Part shown: in pieces, positions 35,001 to 49,597 of the stretch
Layout of the letters: each line of letters starts with the position of its first letter
How positions within the stretch are numbered: the stretch's first letter is position 1
Assembly: GCF_019399895.1 (NCBI RefSeq)
Contig: NC_091877.1
Span: forward strand, 1,984,001 to 2,048,000
Length of the DNA: 64,000 nucleotides
Source: Cardiocondyla obscurior
Lineage: Eukaryota; Arthropoda; Insecta; Hymenoptera; Formicidae
Direction of reading: 5' to 3'
Position numbers and translations under genes: made by a program
The notes under the pieces: generated by a model
Seen by the model: the letters and a program-made list of their open reading frames with translations, nothing else
Told to the model about the DNA's origin: nothing
Databases searched by the model: none

Positions 35001-38000
35001 GCTCTCAGACGAAAGTAAAATCACCGGTGTGTTAAACTTTAATTACGTACGTTCATATTCCGGAACACCCACGGGAGTTGTATCCCTCGAGCGGGCTTCT
35101 ACGTGTCAACCAATACGCTACCGAGTACCCGGGGCTTCGGAAGAAGGATAAACTACGGGGAGCTGCATAAGCGCCGCTTAATTAATTTCGTACCGGCGCG
35201 GCGCCTTAAGGACGGATCCGCTTTGCCTCGAAGATGCCCGGGCTCTCCCGCTTAGCCCGCCCTTAAAAGAAAGCCCGAAGTGAATGATAGTCATCGTTAG
35301 TCACCTCGCGCTCCAATGCGTTCCCCCGAATTTATCTCCAGTCCGACCACGCTGGATTTATTTTTGGCATGATAAGTGGACCTTTCTATCGTCAGGAAGC
35401 AGGGAAGATGAAGAGGGGCAGAGATACGCCGCGGTGGCACGAGGGATAAGAGAAAAGAGCCCTTCAAAAGAGAAAGAGGGAAAGAATGAGAGACTACAAT
35501 GACGATAAAGACAATCATCGTGCTATGAACTGGCTTTTCAACTTGTTCTCCATCTCTAATGTACATATGTATAATATATATAGATATATATGTATATATG
35601 TTTCTTTTTTATCATTCGTTTTGTTGAGTGCCGGGATTTTCCACTTTAATTATAACGGTTTTGCTAATAGCAGAATGAAATTCGTGCTTTAAATGTCTCT
35701 ATCGTAAAACTTTGTTTCGCGCACCGATAATGCTTTGTCTAGGTTTATAAGAAGATTATAAAAATTGAGTAAATTCACCCAGGGAAACATTGCACGCAGC
35801 TTAAAATATATAGATTATATTATTTTCCGTTTTGTTTAATTTAAATTCTTCTCAATGTACGAATAGCATCCCGTACTTTTACCTCGTAATTCTGTGATTT
35901 TTATATATATATATTTTTTTCGTACTTTCTTCTTTGACATTTCAAAGCACTTTGATATTTAGACATTAAACGAGAAAAAGATACAAGAAAAAAAAAATGA
36001 AAGAGGTCTCTCTTAAATTCTCATTTGCTATTTCAACTTTGTTTTGAAGATGCAATTAAAGATTCGAGTGTAGATTGTTCGCGATTTCGTTTTATTATAA
36101 TGCGATCACGTCGCCAGCGATCGGTAGAAGTTGTTTCTCATTTCAATTTCGTGAGAGCCTTCGCGGACTTGCAATTATATTAACGAACACTCGCGGCTAA
36201 GTCGTATCGCGGCTTTAAACATTTTCACTTTGACATCTAAACGAAAATGACCACAGAAACGACTTTCCAAAGAGTAATTACGTTGTGCAAAATTTTCTGT
36301 GTTACTCAAAAGGAGACTTTTATTAAATTGTTTGCATCGTATATCAGATTTAACACTGCGCCGTCGATTTCTATTACATTGAAGTTTGCATGCCGTAAAC
36401 TTTCCGTCCCGCGCTAAATGTTTATTAGCAATATGAAAATTGAATTTTAATCACTTGCCGAGATTCATAGTACAAAATTTGTCGTGACATTTTGAAATAG
36501 ATGGAATTAAGATTGCGTTGTTATTACGCGCGGAGTTGAACGTACAATTTTCATATATTTCCAAGTAACATATTATTTTAATGTTGTAGTTGTTCAAAAA
36601 AATAAAATAACAAGATAATTTTTTTCTGCGCACGTGTACTCCTTTGCCATGTACGCGAAAAGTAGAATGTATGATAAAAAATATATTTAAGAGATAATTA
36701 ATATAAAAAAAAAAATTATTCTCTCGCTCTCTTTCTCTCTTTCTCTTTCTGTAATTTTTTTATAATTTATAAAAGACAGAGGGCTTTGAACTACATTAAA
36801 AAATAAAATTTATATTAAACTTATACATTATTCAACAGTGAATATTGTACCATAAATCTTGTGAAAATTACCGTAATTTTAGCTTGATTTATATCAATTC
36901 CGCGACAATTACATTGTCATTGGAATTTTATTAGCAATTATCGAAGGTGTTTTTGTAAAGAAAAAAAAAAAGAAGAAATATATATATCTCGTCTGCCTTC
37001 GTGCCGAATGCGATAATCGTATAAACTGTGTCAAGTCGATCGACAACGCGTCTCTCCTTCGCGGAGATGTGACTAAGAAATATGCAAATATCGCAGCAAA
37101 TAACGGTGTTGGCAGCGACGATGAAATTGTACAAAGTAAAATTGTAATTCGCGAGAGCGAAACATTCCGGATTCGTACGTGCGTTCCTCGGCGGAGCGGC
37201 GCGCCCGGGAATTCTGTTAAACAATACGGAAACTTCGTGAAACAGATTTCGGAATTAGAGATGTCATAAAGAGGGAACGCGGTGCTCGTGACCTTGCTTT
37301 GAAAAGGAATCGTACTCTGGGAGCGATGTTAATGTACATTTTCCACTTTGTTCCAGTAAAATCTCGTAAATTACTAGACGTTTAAATAGTTTTGTAAAAC
37401 GCACTTCAGTCGAATAATCTTAATATATTAAATTTCACAGTAACAATTAACGCGATCCAAACGATCATTTATTATATGGAAAAGAAAAAGCGAGACATTC
37501 GTTCCACGTTTCGATGCTCGAAAGGTGCAATGGTCCCAAGCACCGAAGGACTTCCTCGGCATTCGCCTTGCATCCCGCGCGCATTACACGCCGTGGAAAA
37601 TCTCACGTTAGCTAAACGTTAGCTTTTATTCCGTCGCGCGCTTATTCTCGAACTTACAATTATATTCCATATGTCCTTATCGGCCTTTCAAATCGGCGCA
37701 CTCGATATAGCCGCGGCTAATGCATGATAATTGCAAAATGCATCGCATTCCACGGCCCCGCATTTAACTGTGCGTACATTATACGCACGTACGCCGGCGC
37801 GCTTACAGACCGCGCGCGCATTAGTAAGTTAAATTAATTGCAAATACGTTGCAATCGCGTGAGGTCGGGTTAATATAAAATAAATGCCGGCGCGTTAAGA
37901 AACAAAATTACGAAATGAATATATAATCGTCGTACCTCCGTCGAGCCCCGTAACATTGCACACTTGACACGTAATGACTACCGGTAATTAATTTATTTAG

Positions 38001-41000
38001 CGTCCGCCCGGCGATAGAAATCGTACAAACGCGTGTAGGAATTAATCGCTTTTCATGTCAGACCGGCAATATATCATGGATTTTATGTGATTCCCGTGCG
38101 GGAACAATTCCCACCGATTGACAAGGGAGATGTGCGCCACCGGAAATTAATGAAGCGCGTAATTGACTGAACTTCGGCGGTGGAAGGGAAAGGGAGAGAA
38201 CGATCAGGATTCTCGACTGTTAAAGTGGCTTCAAATTAATGCCGCACACGCCAAAATCCGGCCGTGAAGTTTAATAATCTTGAATCTTTAGAGGAACTTT
38301 ATGACACGTCCTCAAACTTGAACGCAACGCATTTAAACCGCTTAACTGATTTCTTAACAATTCGCCAGAGATAGCGATTTAATACGATTGGAAATTGGCT
38401 GTAAATTTCTGACGGGCCAACGTAAATCGTTTACTTCACAGCACGCTCATTAACCGAGCGCTTATCTTTCTTGAGGAAACATTAGGAAAATTCACGTATT
38501 TTATAAGAACATTTTAACTACTTCCTACGCCGTGAATCTCGACCATTATATTCTGTTTCTGCTGCCTTTTCATAACTTCGTTCCTTAACTTTAACGCAGC
38601 ACTCCCATTGCAAAAGCGCTGCCCGTTAACGTCGCCGAGTTTATACTCGGCTAGTTGTCTGTTTAATCGCTTTGGTCCAAAAAAAAAAGAAAAAAAAATC
38701 ACGTCGCAAAACTCACAGGCACTTATACAGATAATTCAAGTCGGTGTCGTTCGTAATAAAATATCGAAATAATTAAATCAACTGCTAATAATAATTATTA
38801 TAATTAGCAGTGCGTTAATTTTTATTTTGTCAGTATTCGATCACGCAGTTTGACAGAAAAGAACATTATTTATATATTCATTAAAACAAGCCTGAATGTC
38901 GATTAGCGAGCAGTTACATTCGATAATCTCAGAGATGCGGAAATAAAGCGACGCCGGCTGGGCGCAAAGCCACTAACTATGAAAATTTTCCGGAGCATTC
39001 ATGGAATTTTCCGCGAATATTCGAATACTCTGAATGTCCGCGGACCAAGGAATGTCGCCGGTTGGAAATATAGTCGTCTTGAATTACATATAAATAAAGA
39101 AAATTAAATAGTAAAAATCTTTACTGTGCCTATTAAAAAAGAAAAAATCGCTTTACTATTAATAAGTTGTCTATTACGTTTAAAAAATAAAATACGTCGA
39201 GTATTAAATACCGCGCATTTGGCAAAATCTGGAACAAAATCACGCTTTTCGGTAATAGACAACGTAAAATATTCAAGTCCCGCGTGCAATGTTTCAAATA
39301 ATGTCGAACCAATGAAACTCACGTCCAACGCGGATGAATGGGCCATTTACTAAGTTACAGAAGTTTAGTCTCGATCATTTCATATCTTTAATTTTCAAGT
39401 AAATATACACCTTCACAATTCCAGTTAAGTCAAGCTGAGAGGCAGACCCCGTTCGAGACCGTCGGAGTCTATGAATCAAGCATGATGGCCACAGTTTACT
39501 GAAGGAGTAAGGACGGTTTCGCTTGACGAACGTCTTAGTGTTGCTACTGTAAGCAAACCGAACGTTGAAGCGCGTCGTTTGCACTGGTGTAAGCCGCGCA
39601 CCCACCGAAGATGGGCACGAAAATTTCACGGATCACCAATACGATCCATCTCGAGTACTTTGCTAACACGGCGCAAACGTCTTTAAATCCTTCAGCGCCG
39701 AGAGAGAAACGTTTCGCACGGCATCCGCTTTGACGCGATATCCGGTTTCCTCTCCTACAAGTTCTTTGAATATTTTATAGCCTCTAACTTCGCCGCAGTT
39801 TCATTCGATTCGGCAATTTTATTTTTTTATTTTTACTAGTTTAAATAGGATTTTGTTTTTTCTTTTTCTTCAACTTTAAAAATTAACACATATAACGGGA
39901 ACGCCAGCGATAAGAAAGAAAGAAAGAAATTTATTTCACACTCACGAGTATGATTTTTTTTTATTTAAAAAGGATTGTTTCCCGATTGCGTTGAAAGGAG
40001 CTTATGATATATAAATGATTGAGTAAGAGCTATTTCTACCGTGAGAAATTAACTTCGATCTCGGCTCGGCTAAAAGGTAAATGATTATAATGCGCGTGCA
40101 GGCCGAAAGGCGATATTCGAATTATAAGAAAGGCAGAAGAAGAAGAGTCAAAGATGAAAGTCGTAGTCAGTATCTGGCTTCGTCGGATACCAAACGATCT
40201 GGCGGAGATCCAAAGCACTGGCAATCGATATATACACGCTAGGTTAGGAACAATAGACTCGAATATCGCCGCAAATAAACGGGGTCGCACAATTTCGATC
40301 TCGCGACTCAAGCGAGCTCTTAAACTGTATAGCTTGCTTCCAGAGTGTTGAAGAACAAACATTTTACGAGAGAAGATGTCCCCGCAGTAAAAATATTTCA
40401 TTTCGCTCCTTGAGTTTTTCGCAGAAGGACGCCCTTCCTTTTTTTTTTTTAATGTGCGTTTTTAAGACTTCAAACAACAAAATATACCAATTAAATACTG
40501 CACGATAATGAAACAAATTGAAATCTATGGCAAAAGTCGAGTCCATCGTCTTTGTATTTCAAGCTGACATGTTACTTTAACATTTCACTTAAAAATTTTA
40601 TCAACAATTTAGATAAAAACCCGGCCGAACTCGCAAAAAAAAATTAATTAATGCACCAAACAATTTATTTAGAATGCATGTAAAGAGAAAGATAGCGAGG
40701 GTTAATTACAAATGCGAGAAATAGGCTATGAAACTTAATAAATCTAATGTACCGTAAACCGTGTTGTAACTTCTTTTTGCCGAGCAAAGTGATATTGTTC
40801 TAAAATAAGTATTCGAATATAAATAATTCGCCGCGCGGGCGATATAATCTCTATCGAGACTAAACGGAATTTTTAAAAACTCCGTAGCCGCATAAAATTT
40901 GGCTCAAGCTCCCAGAAAGTTCCGGCGCGCGTTAATTAATACGGCCTTTCTTGCTCCGCTCGCGCGCTTTACATCGCGTTTCGGCCTTGCCTTCTTCGAA

Positions 41001-44000
41001 AATGGAACGAAACGTCTCGCCCGACTTGGTAACTGGACAAAATCCAACTACTCGCCTTTCGCCCGCGAAATTCAAGACCGGCGTGTTGCAGTTCGCGGTA
41101 TATCGATTTCCACCTACGACGCTTTTCTATCGTGCGATTCCGGTTTGTTGCGGGTCATATATAACCTTGCAGTGAAGGCGTAGTCGCCCCGACACGCCCG
41201 AGCAATTCCCACAGCATTGGAGAACTGAAGCGAATGGTCACCATTATGGTGCTTACCGTGACATGTTGCCAGCACTTAAACAGTAAGGTCTATTTTTGCG
41301 CCGTTCTTATCTGACAAAGATGCCCCCGCGCGCGTAAGCTCCTCGATTTTCCTTCTTCTCCTATTTTTTTTTCTTTCTTTTTTTTTGTATCGTTAATTAA
41401 ATTTAGACGGCAGTCACGTTGCGAGTGTGTACCGTAACTGACATGGAAATAATATTCCAAATTAATTTTCTCGGTAACAATTCCTTAACGTCTTCGAAGC
41501 GCTTTGAAGCGCAATTAGTGAAGGCGGAAAATGACAAAGTTGAAAATAGAAACGGGGGAGAATGGAAGATGCTAATTAGATGTGTCCGTTACGCGGAAAA
41601 TGTACTAATTACCAGCATTTTGGTAAAATCCGCAAAGCAGATATGTAATGCTAAATTTGTACCTCTTTAATTAAACTGGTTCCTAACAAAATGGGGTTAA
41701 AAGGTACAGAAAGTGAATAGGTAGTTGGACCTTTTCTGACGAGCAAGTTGGGACGGAACAGAGAAATAATCACGGTTGCGGTGTTGATGGAATGAAAAAC
41801 CCTTTGAAAACACGAAATTTTTTTTTATTAGCCATAATTTTTCGTAGACTTTCGATCGGGATCGGTATTATAAAAATCATTGATGTCATAATTTCACTTG
41901 CCGAGTCATTCTTCTGCGTACCGGACACTCACGAAATCCGCGACCGCGACGCTACCGTATATTATAGATTGATGAGGGCTAAAGAATGAGAGTCTTTCCA
42001 AAAGAATTCAATTAAGCGATTGACAGATACAATATTTGCGCAGTTTTATGAATTTCTGTCTCGCAAGGAATACGGAGGCCGAAATTTTATAACCAATCAC
42101 TTGATAAGAGACGAAACGGCAGAAAGTAGCATATTTTTATCTGATATATTTATGTAGGAGTTTGTGCGTCTTTAATAAAAATAGTTTTAAATTTAGATAA
42201 TAAAAGCAAAGTTGATTTTTGATCGTAAAGTGAGTTTATACGTCCATAAAACTTTCGTTGCAAGTTTCGTGATTCTGTTATGAAAATAGAATCGATAAAA
42301 ATATAATAAAAATATATCTGTGTATGAAGATAAGAAAGGCCGTAAACAGCATGGGACTATATTAATTTAATTATTTTATACAGTATTAATTAAATTAAAT
42401 TATTGAACAAGATAATAACTGTATATGCATATTATATGTATATAGAAATAAAAACTTAAAACGAGCATATGCACAAATATATGTGTGCGTTTTTATCCAA
42501 GTAAGCGTCGCAAATATTCGAAACGATAAAACGTAAAAAAATTTTTCGCAGATAATGTATCGTAATGTTCATCGAAATTGCGACGTGCATTTTTTGTGAT
42601 AAAAAAAAATTTCGTTTAGCGATAGGCGCGGAGAGAATGAGCGAAGAAGACATAAAGTTTTACGGTATTCCAATATCCAAGAGCATTATATTGCCATATA
42701 TTACCATACAATCTTTGCGAGATATTTCTTCTCTAGGTGTTAGAATTGAACAAAATGTAAGGTGCACATTCTGTCACACGTTCGTCTGACGCAACATGAT
42801 GTATATATTATATGTATATGCAATATATTTACTTTTATAATCGTATAATTACAATCATGCGACCAAGAAATTAAAATTATAAAAAAAAAATGGAAGACTA
42901 CGTTGTAAAAAATTGAAATAAAATACATTTTATATAAAAATATATGAAATATATTAAATTTAATTTTTGGAAAGTTATTATGGGATTCTCGATGCGTAAA
43001 TTTATTACGCAGCCCAATGACGGCAAATAAAAATGTGAAGTAATAGCATTATTATAATATATTATTAACATTTAAAGAGCATCGAATATTTTTACCGTTT
43101 ACATTTTACACGTCATGTGAATTACACGTTGGTTGAAACAATAATATCAAAATACAATTCAAGAAAAATTTTAATCAATTGTGTTAACGTTGTACAATAT
43201 TGCAAGAGAATTGGAATGCAATTTAGGAATAATTATTGTGTAAATCGATGCAAAACGGCTATCCTATTCTCACTTTAATAGTCCATTGTCTGGAAGCGAA
43301 ACCGAATACTCTACGGAAGAACTGATTGCTCCTTCGTTAAATCAACAAGTTCCTCGTAATCACTCTTTATTTTCCTTCATTAATTTGCTAATTAATAATG
43401 GTAGCGATTATACCGAAACTGTTGAAAGGAACGCTTTAATCGAATTCTCAATTACCTTCCAGTTTTCAGACAGAAACCTCCGACTCTATAATAGGCTTTC
43501 TGAAATTGATTAGCACAACCGGAAGCTGTGCCGAGAGATTTTAAACTTTAAATATCCAATTTTGAGCTTCAACGTCTCGTAAAAGTGATCCCTACGTTAT
43601 CGCGATAAAAATCTTTTGTAAACGCGGCGTGTGTAAAGCGGTCGATCGCGTTAGGCAGACTTTAAGCTAAAAGGCAGTGAAAGTGTTTCTGTGAAGCATG
43701 ACGAGAGTAATGACACTCACACAAACCCCAGCTGCACCTTTACCAGTGCAGGGTATGCCGATTTGCTTCGAACTATTGACATACGCCATTTCTCCCCACC
43801 GTGTTTAACCGCGATCTCCGTTCTTCTCATCGGTACGAAAAAAAGGTCTGATGATTTATGTAACAAATACGTGTTGCACTCTCTCGTAATATATCTATAA
43901 TAACATCTATAATTCTGACTCGTTCACATTTGTATTGCATCGCGGATATTCCGTACGTGCGGTATCTGCGCCGATATCTATAATTACAATTAAATTTTTT

Positions 44001-44165
44001 TGTGAGCAGAATGCGGGATTTGAAAATTACGATTCGTCGATTTTTTTTTTTTTCTTCTTCTTACGTGCGTGAAAAAACTCTACAGTCTACTATGTCTTTC
44101 GAAATTTTTATCCGCTCAATTGCAGCAAATTCTTTTCTTTTTTTTCTCTTTTTATTATCGTTACG

Positions 44166-44196
<31 letters not shown>

Positions 44197-45446
44197 CGTG
44201 TCGTCGAATTGCAACCCCGAATTCCACTGTACACTGTAATCGAGCTCATTCCCGGTGTCTAGCCACGCGTTTCCGGCTTACGGTTTCTAGGCCATTTAGA
44301 AATTCGATCGGTCCATCGCGGTTATACCATTGGTGGAACTGATCTAATTCGCGGCGGTACGGCAAAGCTTCCTGCGAGGATCGAAACGAGAGCAGGCTGC
44401 AAAACAGGAAAAGGCGTAGACGCGCGAGGTCCGGTTTTATTACGAGAACTTAGCGCAAGACACGCGTACGCACGAGGTGGACGCGTACACGTATATATAC
44501 ACAAACATACACGAATTCCCAGGTACACATGTGGATTTACGTGCGGCGATGCACGTAACGATCGCATGCACACGCCACGTGATTACCATTTGGTATAGAA
44601 ATTTGCGGCACAGATCGGTCTCCCCATATTCGGCGTGCAGTTAACGTGCAATAAACGAATATTATCGCAATTTGACAAATTATTTTTAAACAGCCACGCC
44701 GGCTATTTCGTGTGCGCTACTAGTTACGCCGGTCGGTGGCTGTAATAGTCTTTAGAAATAATTTACATAGATTTCTCTTTGATTTCTAACGTTGTGCCTT
44801 TACGCCCCATAACGCGTTAAAATATATTATCGGCCATGGGGAAGGGGGGAGAGAAAGAGAGAGACAGAGAGACTTAAGTGGCCCAGTTTAGCGATATGAA
44901 AAGTGTTAAGCGGAGATAGAAGGAAGAGGGAGAACACGCGAGAAAGGAGACCCTATAACGCGCGAATTATTCGGACAGAAGATACGACATGGACCAGCTG
45001 TTGCTTATTGCTGATTCTCGCACACGTGGTGCCGGACTCGTTACCTCGCACTTGTTGTAGAATGAAACTTATCTTAAAGCATGCATGAGCAACGCGAACA
45101 AGCGGACTAACGAGCGATAGAATTCGGAAAGCGATTCGAAGAATCCCACGGTATTTTCCTGGATTATTTAAGAAATGTCCCGTAATCATACGTAGTAAAA
45201 TAACGGCACGAAATGTTAATTTATGCATTGAACGCAAAATTACTATGAGAAACGATTTCATGCGCCATTGCCTCGTCAAATAAGTTTTAATCGCTTACTA
45301 ACTTTTATCCATTCTTTTGAATGGAGATGATACTTTAAGCGCAATGCCGATTCCTCGCTGAAAACGTACCCGGCTATAAAAAGGCGCGACAAGTTTATTC
45401 TTTTTAAAAAAATTCAATGCTCCAGTACGTCGGATTGGTTTCTTTG
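32086..45446. other. Gene-free interval
   Basis: No supported gene. Landmarks are four GGCGC pentamers (34594-34613), an imperfect hairpin centred on AATAATTATT (38782-38810), and a T24 run at 44166-44189. Confidence 0.5.
34594..34613. repeat. (GGCGC)4 pentamer repeat
   Basis: Four perfect tandem copies of GGCGC lie in otherwise AT-leaning sequence. Confidence 0.9.
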
Positions 45447-45595
45447 CAACTGGAAATCAGTGGAAAAGTCACTGATTCAACCAGTGAATATATTTCGTCA
45501 CTGGCTAATTCAACAGTGCAAATACACTAATTTCCAGCGGCATACTTAGCACTGACCTATAAGTGTATATAAACTGATTCACATTTAAAGAATTC
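45447..45595. repeat. Degenerate CACTGATT/AATCAGTG repeat block, copy A
   Basis: This block is dense in inverted cores (AATCAGTGG...TCACTGATT, CCAGTGAA...TCACTGG) and ends in ACTGATTCACATTTAAAGA. The same order of motifs recurs at 45990-46085 in the same orientation. It is probably an interspersed repeat or part of a non-autonomous element. I see no coding capacity. Confidence 0.6.
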
Positions 45596-45654
45596 TAGAT
45601 TGCCCGCCGGATTTTAGACGGACCTTCCCCCTTTGTGATTTTTCTTGTCTCAGT

Positions 45655-45674
45655 GAAGAATTCGTGAATTCTTC
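45655..45674. repeat. Perfect inverted repeat GAAGAATTC-GT-GAATTCTTC
   Basis: Two 9-bp arms with a 2-base loop lie between the two CACTGATT repeat blocks. Confidence 0.8.
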
Positions 45675-45989
45675 GGTCAGATCCTACACCTTATTTCTTT
45701 CTTCCTATCTGTGTTCGTTCCACTCCCGGGTTACTTCCTTATCTCCTCTTGTTCGTATCACGGAATTGTCATTCGAGACAGCTAAGATTTCTTACTCCCT
45801 TACAAGTTTTCCCGCATTGTTGCGATTTGCGAACGTTTCTATCTCACATTTTTCTGTTTGTACTTTATTTTCTTTCTTTGAAATTGGTCTCGGCTTACGT
45901 CGATCTTATTTCACAAGTTCTAAAAGATTACAAATCTATTTACCGTCGTTACTACTTCGTTTCAAAAGATTGAACGGCTATTTAGTGAT

Positions 45990-46085
45990 TAATTACTAAT
46001 TATCAGTGGTATACTTATCACTATTTGAAATAGTGCTTGTACACTGAAAATCAGTGGAAATTTACTGATTCATTTTTAAAGAGTA
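45990..46085. repeat. Degenerate CACTGATT/AATCAGTG repeat block, copy B
   Basis: It aligns by eye with copy A: TATACTTATCACT versus CATACTTAGCACT, AAATCAGTGGAAA versus AAATCAGTGGAAA, and ACTGATTCATTTTTAAAGA versus ACTGATTCACATTTAAAGA. It includes a perfect 8-bp-arm hairpin CACTATTT-G-AAATAGTG at 46019-46035. Confidence 0.6.
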
Positions 46086-49000
46086 TACTTATATATATAA
46101 ATTAAAACAATTTTTATTTTACTCTTATTTAAATTGGTTCTGTATGACTAATTGTACAATTTTAATCTTGCACGAACGTTAATCTCTTATCAGCGTTTTG
46201 GAAAAAAAACATTTCCGAATCCAATTACTACGATAAATATTTTTTTAGCCGTTCGTAATTAAAAAGTATCATAGACAATACATATACGCAGTTACACATA
46301 CGATAATCTACCTATATATCTTGTTTTCTGTTTTGAATTAATTTTGTTGCCCATGGAATCAACCTAACGTAATGTGTGTAGCACAGAACAATATTGTACT
46401 TTCAATCAGATCTAGAAAAAAAAAAAAAACGAGAGAGAAATTTTGCAGGGCTAATTTACTAATTTTTTTTTTTTTTTTTTTTTTTCGTGTTTATCTGTTC
46501 AATATTTTCTCATAAATAAATTTCTGTTTAAATTGCGTTTTTATCATCCACATTATCTTTGGTCTTTAATTCTTCAGTAACATTTTCGTGCTGAAATTAT
46601 GAAGACTGTTGAAAAGGGAATGAAAAATAGCAGAGAAAAATATAGGCCCGATAATTCGAGCCGGACCTTATAGCTGGTAAATATATTGGATATCGGACTG
46701 GCAGAATATTATTTTGTTGCATATTCAGAGGATGCTGTCACTCACGCGGTTTATCTCCTCTTTTTTTATCCGAATCTCTACTCCGAATATCGAAAGCTGG
46801 GAACGAAAGGCTTAGAAACCTTTTGCACGATAGACAGACTCCTCGCGATGCAGCCGAGGAGGGCAATCTCAATTCGTCAGAATTGAGTTATGCGACTATT
46901 GTTGTGTCACTGCCGCTGTTACGGTATCGCAATAACACGCAATTGTTAATTATTTATGCACGCATAGTACGATCGCGCATGCATGCAGTTACGAGAGAGA
47001 TGATTTAATTCTGAGTTAGCTAAATTTCGGGCATCACGACAAACTCGACCGTTCATAATTAAATTTTGTAAAAATAATTACGTCAATTAAGATAACGTTA
47101 CTTTATAAAAAAAAGTATGTATGTATTCATAAATGCGCAGCAAATGGTATATACTATTTAAAACATTTGCATAAAATAATTTTTATTATAATTTAATAAT
47201 AATTTTGTTCGCGACAATATTAACATCCTCTGTAATATAAAACTCCGTAATAAAAAACCAATAAATATTTTTACGCGATATTGTTAATTATTTCTTCAAC
47301 GTTGTAAGATGCGCGAGTTTGGAAAATCGCAATTTCAATGAAGTTTTAGTTTACGGAAATATATGCGGAAATGGAATGGCGTTTGATCGTAGTCGCGTGC
47401 GCGCACAATCAATCTCGCTGCGTCGGCTAGACACGAGAAAGACAAAGCGCGTAATTAATTCCGCCGGTAGAAAGAAATCGAGGCGCAGTCGAGCGCGAGG
47501 CACTGGGCGTTGAGAATACCGAATTCCGCACGAAATACGATCGTTCGGGCGCGAAAGCATGTTACAAAGCGCCCGGGCGTTGTAATCCGAATAGCTTGAT
47601 TGAGGGAAAAGTCAAGAGGAAAGGAACACAATGCTATACGGGATTACTGACCGATATTTTGTCGTCCGCGACGGCGAATTTCTATCACGCAAGTTCGGAG
47701 GAGCACCTTGAAAAAAGCACGAAACGGAATGACAATCCGGTGGAAAAAGAGGCGTTTTGTCGGGTCGCTGTGTCGTTCTGGCCCTTGATTTATCTATTGT
47801 ACGCGCATATAGACGTATCTCCACGGCTTTCTCGAAAGAAAAAAGTAATTTTTGCGTGCTGCTATATTCGTACGCGATGCACTCGCTGCACCAGTGGGCA
47901 ACTTACTTTAACTTTTTTTTTTTTTTGCGTTGAAATTCAACCCGCACCTATTGGGTTGCGTTCGAATAAATCGCGGACATGTGGTGCACTTTGAAAATTG
48001 TTTTATGCAATTGCAGTAGAGGGATGATTTGTACAAAAACCGTTCTATGCACATAAATCGTTCCATACTCTATTAAAAAAGAAAAAAAGAAAAAAAAAAT
48101 TAAAATTTAGAAAAATATAGAAATTGTTTTAAAGCCGAGGGAAACATTCGCCTGATGGAAGATTATTAAACGGTCGTAAAATTGTAATTGACTTAGTTTT
48201 GATTAATTTAATATCTAAACATGCCGATCGAGAAATGCTTTCAAATATTTTGAAAATGTTATCGGTTACTCCCGCCCGTGTGTTTCCCGAAATTGCAATG
48301 TTGTTTGTCTTTAATTACTTTCACCAAATAAAAATTTCAAATATATATACCCAAATGCGAAATTTGCAGAATCCACGCACAAAAGAGAACATATTTGCAG
48401 TGCTGCTATTTATTGTTGGCCGAGCCATTATCACGGTGTGTTCTTTACATTCATTACGCGTACCAAAGCTGCAATTCGTAGTGAAAAGGAAAATTATATT
48501 CTCGCGCACGGTAAACAGAAAAAGATAAAATCACGCGTGTTCGTTAATATTTTATTAGTTTATCGAAGAGAAAATTGTTCGTGCAAACGCCCGTTGAAGC
48601 GAACGAAATTTTACTCGATGAAATCAACGCTTAATTGTTAATCGCATAAATAATTTGCGCTAAAAATAAATCTGAAGTCCGCGACGTTTATACCAGTAAA
48701 ACTTATTACAATTATCATATTCGCGTTATTATTGTAGAAACGTGCAGCATTGATGACCGCGGTCATCAGTATCAGCGAGAAGTCCGTTTTTTTTTCTTTT
48801 TTTTTTTTACACAGTACGGTTATCACGCGTATAGTAATAGGAAATGTACTTTTTATACGTCGCTGTCACGGACAGTTTATTATCCCATTAAGAGAGGATA
48901 TCACAAGGACTGAGTTACATGCTTTCCTGAAAATTCTGTCAGCAGTTTTCTTGGTGTTCGGCCAGAGTGTCACTATACGTTACTAAAAGAGACATCGGGA

Positions 49001-49557
49001 CACCGCGGAGGGAGTGAGATGTCGCGACACGATAACGTTCAATAATAAATTTTTAGCAATAAACTACAGATGTATTCCCGTGCGTACCTTACGTAGTGTA
49101 TTTTCAACGCATCTCGCGTAGGGCATTTTATTGTAACGTATATGTAATCCGTGTTATCAAAGTTATGTATATAAGCAAGATCGCGATAGTCGCTTGGCAA
49201 GCAATAATGAAAAATTACTTGGTGACGTAAAAAAGAAATTGATTGCAATAAAGGAGGTGAAGAAGGGTCTTGTTAAGTTGTAGTGACATCCTGAGAAGCC
49301 ATTGATATTATAAAGATTCAAGACATAATATATCATCACTCTGTAACATTTCATAATTCTTATTACAAAAGTTGAGAATACTACGTTATATCGTGACGAG
49401 AGACTTATAGCTTTAGATACTGCGTCAGCGGAGCAACTTTTAAGTAAATATAAATTTTTCTTTTTTTTTAGAAAATCTTTATAAAAATAAAGCTTTACCT
49501 TTACATTAATTTAATTACTAACATGTCTACATTAATATGTTTTATTTTATGTTACAG
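46086..49557. other. Gene-free interval
   Basis: No supported exon before the 49558 segment. It contains a T23 run at 46463-46485 and an 18-bp perfect palindrome at 48751-48768. Confidence 0.5.
48751..48768. repeat. 18-bp perfect palindrome TGATGACCGCGGTCATCA
   Basis: The sequence equals its own reverse complement over 18 bases with no spacer. This is compatible with binding by a homodimeric factor; function is unknown. Confidence 0.85.
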
Positions 49558-49597
49558 TCACCGGTAAAATTTCACAACTCTGCTGAAGCTCAGATTG
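49558..49597 (+). other. Isolated 40-nt exon-like segment
   Basis: A T-rich tract ending ATGTTACAG (AG 49556-49557) precedes it and the donor ATTG|GTAAGT follows directly. Only one frame is open through the 40 nt, starting SPVKFHNSAEAQI. Two near-consensus splice sites this close on one strand are unusual in non-genic DNA. It could be an alternative 5' UTR exon of the receptor gene downstream or an internal exon of an unknown gene. Confidence 0.35.

Noticed and set aside
45375..45380. TATAAA followed by AAGG on the + strand
   Set aside because: The nearest initiator-like TCA is about 40 nt away and no exon follows; it lies next to repeat sequence.
45664..45999. 111-codon + strand open frame between the repeat blocks
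   Set aside because: It starts at GTG in a pyrimidine-rich segment; Ser/Phe/Leu composition follows from base bias.
47596..47994. 132-codon + strand open frame
   Set aside because: It begins at TTG, has no internal Met, ends in a poly-Phe run from a T tract, and shows no motif.
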